Shown: one piece after another, positions 5,259-9,007 of the stretch
Position numbering within the stretch: position 1 is the first letter of the stretch
Layout: every line of letters starts with the position of its first letter
Assembly (NCBI GenBank): GCA_050331455.1
Contig: JBHJGV010000026.1
Location: forward strand, 1-9,007
DNA length: 9,007 bases
From: CAYUYV01 sp050331455
Lineage (GTDB): Bacteria; Pseudomonadota; Alphaproteobacteria; JAJFIK01
Reading direction: 5' to 3'
Notes under the pieces: model-generated
What the model saw: the letters and a program-made list of their open reading frames with translations, nothing else
Databases searched by the model: none
Told to the model about the DNA's origin: nothing
Made by a program: the position numbers and the translations under genes

Positions 5259-7709
5259 ATGAATCACGCCGCACTGATCATACCCATGCGCCCGCTTTTT
5301 GTACGTCACGTTCTCATGGCGGGGACGGCCCTTTGGCTCACCGCTCTTCCGGTTGCCGAGGCCTTGGCGCAAGAGGCAGAGGCAGCGCCGCTGACCACGC
5401 CGGAAGATGACGATCTGGTCATGGAGCGCATGACCATTACGGCCCAGAAGCGCGAAGAGAACATCCAGGACGTCCCCATTTCGGTGACCGCTATTTCAGG
5501 GGATCTGCTTCAGCAACGCCAGGTTTTCGATTTTTCCCAGCTCCAGTTCCTCATTCCGGGGATCAATTTCAATGCGGGCGTGAACTCGCGCCAGTCCGCC
5601 TCCACCATCCGCGGCATCGGCACGGGCCTCTTCAATCTGGGCATCGAGGGCAGCGTGGCGACCGTCATCGACGGCGTGGTGATCGGCCGGGAAGGCGCCG
5701 GCATTTCCGATTTTTCGGATGTGGAGCGGGTCGAGGTTCTGCGCGGTCCCCAGGGCACGTTGTTCGGTAAGAATGCTTCCGCCGGGGTGATCTCCATCGT
5801 GACCAAGGCCCCCACGAATGAAATGACCTATGATTTCGGGGCGTCCTACGGGTCCTTCGATACGATCAATCTGAACGGCGCCGTGTCGGGCCCGATCATC
5901 GAAGATGTGCTGCTGTTCCGCTTCTCGGGCTATTACAACAATCGGGACGGATTTCTCGAAAATGTCTTTGTGGATGGGCCCCAGGACGACCTCAACGACC
6001 GCAACGAATATGGCTTCCGGGGCAAACTCGAATACCGGCCCACGGAGGACGTGACCTTCGTGCTGAACGCGGACTATTCGCGCCGGGAGGCCGATACGGG
6101 CGCCTTCACCCTCCGGTCCGCATCGATGGGCGGTGCTGCACCCAATGGCACCCTCACGGGTCTGCTCAATTCCGGCGTCCCGGTGATCGGGCCCCAGAGC
6201 CTCGCCAATGGCGTCACGCCGTCACCCACAAATACCGATCTCGCTCCGGAGCAGAGTTTCTTCATCGATCAGGAAATCTATGGCGTATCGGGGGAGTTGA
6301 CCTGGGATCTCGGTGCGTTTTCGCTGGTCTCCCTCACGGCCTATCGCCGCTGGGATGCCTTCGACAACAATGATGCGGACCTGATCCCCTTGCCGTTCCT
6401 GACCATCAATTCGGGCGACAGCGTCCAGACCCAGGTGTCCCAGGAGATCCGCCTCCAGTCGCCCCTGGGGCGGCGCCTCGAATATGTTCTGGGGGCGTTT
6501 TATTTCTACCAGGATATCGACGCGGTGACGATCCAGGGGGGCACGGCCGGGCTCGACCTGCTCGGCGTAATCCCACCCGATGTTTTTCTCATCACCAATT
6601 CCGATGTCACATTCGAGGAAACCAATGCCGCCGTGTTCGGTCAGGCCACCTATGAAATCCTGCCCGACCTGCGCCTGATCGGCGGCGTGCGCCTGCTCTA
6701 TTCCGAGATTGAAGGAACGAACCGGCGGACCGTGGGAGCGGGCGGGATTGGACCGTTCGCCGGCCAGAACCTGACCCTGGATCCGGAAACCGGCGAAATC
6801 GTGCCCTTTGAGGCGGATTTCGATGATGTGGCTGTAGTCTGGCGCGCGGGCCTGCAATATGACGTGACCGAGGACGCCAATGTCTTCGCCACCGTGACCC
6901 GGGGTTATAAATCAGCCGGGATCGTATCCGGGCTGACGATCAACGCCCTGCCGGGCACCACCATCCTGCCGGTGGTTCAGCCGGAAATACCCTTCCAGAT
7001 CGAGGCCGGTGCCCGCACATCCTGGTTCGACGGGCGTCTGTTCGCGAATGTCACAGGCTTCTTCACCCAGATTGAAGACTTCCAGTCCCAGGCCCTGATC
7101 CCCACCGAGGGCGGCACGGTGAATTTCGAGGTGGTCAATGTGGGCGAGGCTGAAACCTACGGTTTCGAAGCGGACCTGACGGCCTTCCCGACCGACGGCC
7201 TGTCGCTCAATGTGGGGCTCGCCTACACCAATGCGACCTTCTCGGATTTTCCGAATGCCCCCTGTTTCTTCGACCAGCCCGTCGGGCCGGGCCTGCCGGC
7301 GGTGGACCTCGACGGCAACGGCTCCTGCGATTTCCAGGACCTGACCGGGGCGGATCTGCCGAATTCGCCGGACTGGATCGTCAATGCCGCCGCCCGCTAC
7401 GACCATACGGCAGTCTGGCGGGACGTGGTTCCATTCCTGCAACTCGGCGTTCAGTACCGCACTGAGACGGTGACGGCCCAGGACAACGACCCGAACACCA
7501 TCCAGGATGGATATGCGCTGGTGGATTTCCAGGCTGGTGTCACGGCGCTGGACGGCCGGATCAGTCTGTTCGCCTTCGGACGGAACATCACGGATGCGGA
7601 TTTCGTGGAATCGATTTTCGACCAGCCCTTCGACTCCGGCGGTTATGGCCAATTCGTGACCTTCGCCTCGGAACGGGTCTTCGGTGTGTCTTTGCAGGTC
7701 CGGTATTGA
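5259..7709 (+). CDS. TonB-dependent outer-membrane receptor
   Basis: This 816-residue protein would import a substrate across the outer membrane using TonB/ExbBD energy. Its start is ATG 5259, with GAGAGGGG 8 nt upstream; a signal peptide follows (basic R11-R16, hydrophobic core to about 30, likely cleavage after ALA at 37). A possible TonB box lies in ERMTITAQKR (56-65). The plug domain (about 65-175) contains DVPISVTAIS, IDGVVIG and LRGPQGTLFGKNASAGVISI (from L161). The rest is the beta-barrel, ending in an aromatic residue (VFGVSLQVRY). There is no N-terminal signalling domain of the FecA kind. An extracellular-loop-like segment carries C669 and C690 around an EF-hand-like DLDGNGSCDFQD (683-694). 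The adjoining GH3 and oxidoreductase genes suggest a glycoside ligand, but siderophores and other ligands are possible for this family. Confidence 0.93.
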   Translation: MNHAALIIPMRPLFVRHVLMAGTALWLTALPVAEALAQEAEAAPLTTPEDDDLVMERMTITAQKREENIQDVPISVTAISGDLLQQRQVFDFSQLQFLIPGINFNAGVNSRQSASTIRGIGTGLFNLGIEGSVATVIDGVVIGREGAGISDFSDVERVEVLRGPQGTLFGKNASAGVISIVTKAPTNEMTYDFGASYGSFDTINLNGAVSGPIIEDVLLFRFSGYYNNRDGFLENVFVDGPQDDLNDRNEYGFRGKLEYRPTEDVTFVLNADYSRREADTGAFTLRSASMGGAAPNGTLTGLLNSGVPVIGPQSLANGVTPSPTNTDLAPEQSFFIDQEIYGVSGELTWDLGAFSLVSLTAYRRWDAFDNNDADLIPLPFLTINSGDSVQTQVSQEIRLQSPLGRRLEYVLGAFYFYQDIDAVTIQGGTAGLDLLGVIPPDVFLITNSDVTFEETNAAVFGQATYEILPDLRLIGGVRLLYSEIEGTNRRTVGAGGIGPFAGQNLTLDPETGEIVPFEADFDDVAVVWRAGLQYDVTEDANVFATVTRGYKSAGIVSGLTINALPGTTILPVVQPEIPFQIEAGARTSWFDGRLFANVTGFFTQIEDFQSQALIPTEGGTVNFEVVNVGEAETYGFEADLTAFPTDGLSLNVGLAYTNATFSDFPNAPCFFDQPVGPGLPAVDLDGNGSCDFQDLTGADLPNSPDWIVNAAARYDHTAVWRDVVPFLQLGVQYRTETVTAQDNDPNTIQDGYALVDFQAGVTALDGRISLFAFGRNITDADFVESIFDQPFDSGGYGQFVTFASERVFGVSLQVRY

Positions 7710-7719
7710 CCACGCGTTT

Positions 7720-7751
7720 CATGGAAGGCGTCGTGACAACCGCCTTCCATG
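7720..7751. terminator. Hairpin between convergent genes (bidirectional terminator candidate)
   Basis: CATGGAAGGCG (7720-7730) and CGCCTTCCATG (7741-7751) form a perfect 11-bp stem with a 10-nt loop. It starts 11 bases after the receptor stop and ends 28 bases before the stop of the convergent photolyase-like gene. There is no run of Ts on either side. It may terminate weakly, act with Rho, or protect the 3' end. The position in a 69-bp gap between convergent genes supports the call. Confidence 0.7.
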
Positions 7752-7778
7752 CAGGCCTATCCGATCTCGGGGAAACAA

Positions 7779-8207
7779 TCAGTCCTGCTTCATCGTCGGC
7801 AGGAACGCGGCCGACTGTGCTTTTTTCCAGTAGCGAGAGAAGCGTTTCAGATCCACCCGTCCCGACAGGCCCGCAAAGGTTGGCGGGCTGATCACCTCGA
7901 CCTCAAAATCGGTGCGCAGGGCTTCGATGGTCCGGCGCAAGAGAGGGTCAGGCGTGTCCATGGTCCGGATGCGGGAAGCAGCCCGGGCGGCGGCCAGGGT
8001 TGCAACGGTTGCGGTCAAGGGCCCTTTGTGGATCTCCACCGGCATTTCCAGCAGGCATTCATAGATGAAGGCGAGCCGTTTCAGACCATATCCGCGGGCC
8101 TCAATGAAGGTGTCATCGAAGACGTAAACCGCCGGGGCCTCGGGCCCGTCGAACACCCGGGACGTTGGCGATAGCCCGTCATCGTGGATCCAGATCATGT
8201 CGCTCAT
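7779..8207 (-). CDS. Photolyase/cryptochrome N-terminal-domain-like protein (stand-alone subunit)
   Basis: This 142-residue protein resembles the N-terminal Rossmann-like alpha/beta domain of DNA photolyases. The parallels are MIWIHDDGLSP (compare the usual VWFRRDLRL start), PAVYVFDD, LKRLAFIYECLLEMPVEIHK (compare RLRFLLESLxxL...VRRG), FEVEVISPPTF, and LKRFSRYWKKA (compare YRVFTPFWKAW at the end of that domain). It ends where the interdomain linker would begin. The basic and aromatic residues of the classical N-terminal motif are replaced by acidic ones, so binding of a normal antenna pigment is uncertain. Its ATG overlaps the stop of the upstream FAD-domain gene by 4 nt (ATGA), with GGAGG 6 nt before it (complement of 8214-8218). 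Translation of the two should be coupled and the products may form one complex. The identification rests on pattern similarity and is less certain than that of its partner. Confidence 0.7.
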   Translation of the reverse strand: MSDMIWIHDDGLSPTSRVFDGPEAPAVYVFDDTFIEARGYGLKRLAFIYECLLEMPVEIHKGPLTATVATLAAARAASRIRTMDTPDPLLRRTIEALRTDFEVEVISPPTFAGLSGRVDLKRFSRYWKKAQSAAFLPTMKQD

Positions 8208-8863
8208 TGCCGGCCTCCGTCGTTCGGGAACAGGCGGGCGGCGAGATCGCCATAGGTGGCGTCAAAGGGACAGGTATCCGACTTCGGACAGATATCGCAA
8301 AAGCGCCCGTCCGTATACTTCTCGACATTGTCTCTGTTGAAGAAATAGGGCTTGCTGCTGAAGGTGCTCCCCACCCATTGCCAGGACAGATTGTTGCTGG
8401 CCGGGTCCCCGTCCAGCAGATGGGTGAGAAACCACTGGGCGCCCGCCTGCCAGCGGATGCGCAGGAAATGGATCACATAGGCCGCCATCCACATGCGGGC
8501 GTGGTTATGCAGATAGCCCGTCTCGTAAAGCTCGTTGACGAAGCCGTCGATGCAGGCAAGGCCGGTGCGTGCCTCGACAAGCACCTTGGGCAGGTCGGCC
8601 GCGAAACTCTCCGCCGTGTGACCCGTTTTCGGATCCTCACGATCCGCCCATACCCCGTCTCCGATAGACTCGTAGAGCCTCTGCCAGTAGTCCCGCCAGG
8701 CCAGTTCGTTCACGAACTTCCAGGCCGCCTTCTCCCCGGCCTTGTCGAGGGCGGCATCGCGCACTTCCGCAAGGTCAAGCACACCGTGGCGCAGATAGGG
8801 TGAGAGGCGGGAGACCGCGCCATCCAGGTGGTTCCGTGTGCGGCCGTATCGCGCCGGGTCCAC
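8204..8863 (-). CDS. Stand-alone FAD-binding domain of the photolyase/cryptochrome family with Fe-S-type cysteines
   Basis: This 219-residue protein (from GTG 8863) corresponds to the C-terminal helical FAD domain of photolyases and lacks the usual N-terminal domain. SRLSPYLRHG (18-27) is the FAD-phosphate motif. NELAWRDYW (52-60) keeps the E and W (E53, W56) matching E. coli PhrB E274 and W277 at the DNA lesion. TGYLHNHARM (115-124) and LLDGDPASNN (149-158) match the flavin site, with N157 at the position of PhrB N378. W138 and W161 match W359 and W382 of the electron chain; no counterpart of W306 is evident. C104 plus C189-x2-C192-x5-C198 followed by PF match the four [4Fe-4S] ligands of FeS-BCP/CryB proteins. 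Family-like codons continue upstream of GTG to about 8926 without a usual start codon. It is the first gene of a two-gene operon. Repair versus signalling cannot be decided. Confidence 0.85.
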   Translation of the reverse strand: MDPARYGRTRNHLDGAVSRLSPYLRHGVLDLAEVRDAALDKAGEKAAWKFVNELAWRDYWQRLYESIGDGVWADREDPKTGHTAESFAADLPKVLVEARTGLACIDGFVNELYETGYLHNHARMWMAAYVIHFLRIRWQAGAQWFLTHLLDGDPASNNLSWQWVGSTFSSKPYFFNRDNVEKYTDGRFCDICPKSDTCPFDATYGDLAARLFPNDGGRQ

Positions 8864-9007
8864 GGCATCGAGGCGTTTCTCGGCCGCCCATCGGCCCCCC
8901 TGCGTGGGCGCGATCCCGTCAAACCGTTAGCCCCCCACCCGAAAAGTTTGATTAAAAAAAGCGGCGAAGGCGGCCCCGGCCACAAAAACGCGACGCAACG
9001 GGTGCGT
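8864..9007. other. Upstream region of the photolyase-like operon
   Basis: On the minus strand, bases 8926-8864 continue the FAD-domain frame as FDGIAPTQGGRWAAEKRLDA, which fits the family's N-terminus, but there is no ATG, GTG or TTG in frame before the TAA at 8929-8927. Further out lies an AT-rich patch (TTGATTAAAAAAA, 8948-8960 on the plus strand) in GC-rich surroundings; it is a reasonable place for a promoter but has no clear paired elements. No other gene is supported here. Confidence 0.45.

Noticed and set aside
3972..5372. The oxidoreductase frame is open upstream to 5372, giving a 466-residue protein.
   Set aside because: The Rossmann glycine turn begins right after ATG 4961, which has a good ribosome site. 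The extra 137 residues have no family features and run antisense through the receptor gene's start.
6912..7652. Minus-strand frame of 246 codons opposite the receptor's C-terminal barrel.
   Set aside because: It is the antisense of a conserved TonB-receptor barrel and has no protein-like features of its own.
8165..8803. Plus-strand frame of 212 codons opposite the FAD-domain gene.
   Set aside because: The minus strand encodes the full photolyase FAD-domain motif set, and the plus frame has no recognisable features.
8940..8985. Poly-A/T run next to GC-rich sequence that looks like an intrinsic terminator.
   Set aside because: The GC-rich flank GGCCGCCTTCGCCGC does not fold into a stable stem on the strand where the T-run would follow, so a terminator is not supported.

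Overview
The window reads as chromosomal DNA from a GC-rich alphaproteobacterium. The evidence is the high GC content, NNG/NNC codon preference, a TonB-dependent receptor of the kind abundant in sphingomonad, caulobacterial and hyphomonad-like bacteria, and insertion-sequence debris of the IS256 and IS1380 families. No rRNA or tRNA gene and no CRISPR array was seen. The taxonomic call is an inference from gene style, not from a marker gene.

Layout. (1) 1-925 is an insertion-sequence graveyard. It holds the 3' end of one IS256-family transposase, a 5'-truncated IS1380-family transposase N-terminus, a near-perfect 38-bp inverted repeat with a 52-nt loop, and the 3' end of a second, diverged IS256-family transposase. 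(2) 1016-1492 encodes a small four-helix membrane protein whose codon use (ATA, TTA) differs from its neighbours. (3) 1766-7709 looks like a glycoside-use locus: a GH3 beta-glycosidase (+), a Gfo/Idh/MocA sugar-type oxidoreductase (-, convergent with GH3) and a TonB-dependent outer-membrane receptor (+, divergent from the oxidoreductase). The roughly 300-bp divergent region carries a 16-bp sequence repeated three times in tandem. (4) 7779-8863 (-) is a two-gene operon with a 4-nt ATGA overlap. The first gene encodes the FAD-binding half of a photolyase/cryptochrome and the second encodes a protein resembling the N-terminal alpha/beta half. The photolyase is therefore split, with its halves in the reverse of the usual order. 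The FAD half carries four cysteines placed like the [4Fe-4S] ligands of FeS-BCP/CryB photolyases.

How the genes may work together. The receptor would import a glycoside or oligosaccharide across the outer membrane, the GH3 enzyme would release a sugar, and the oxidoreductase would oxidise the sugar or a derivative. This is inferred from proximity and family only. The split photolyase pair is functionally separate and is the most unusual content: a candidate two-subunit, Fe-S-containing flavoprotein for light-driven DNA repair or light sensing.
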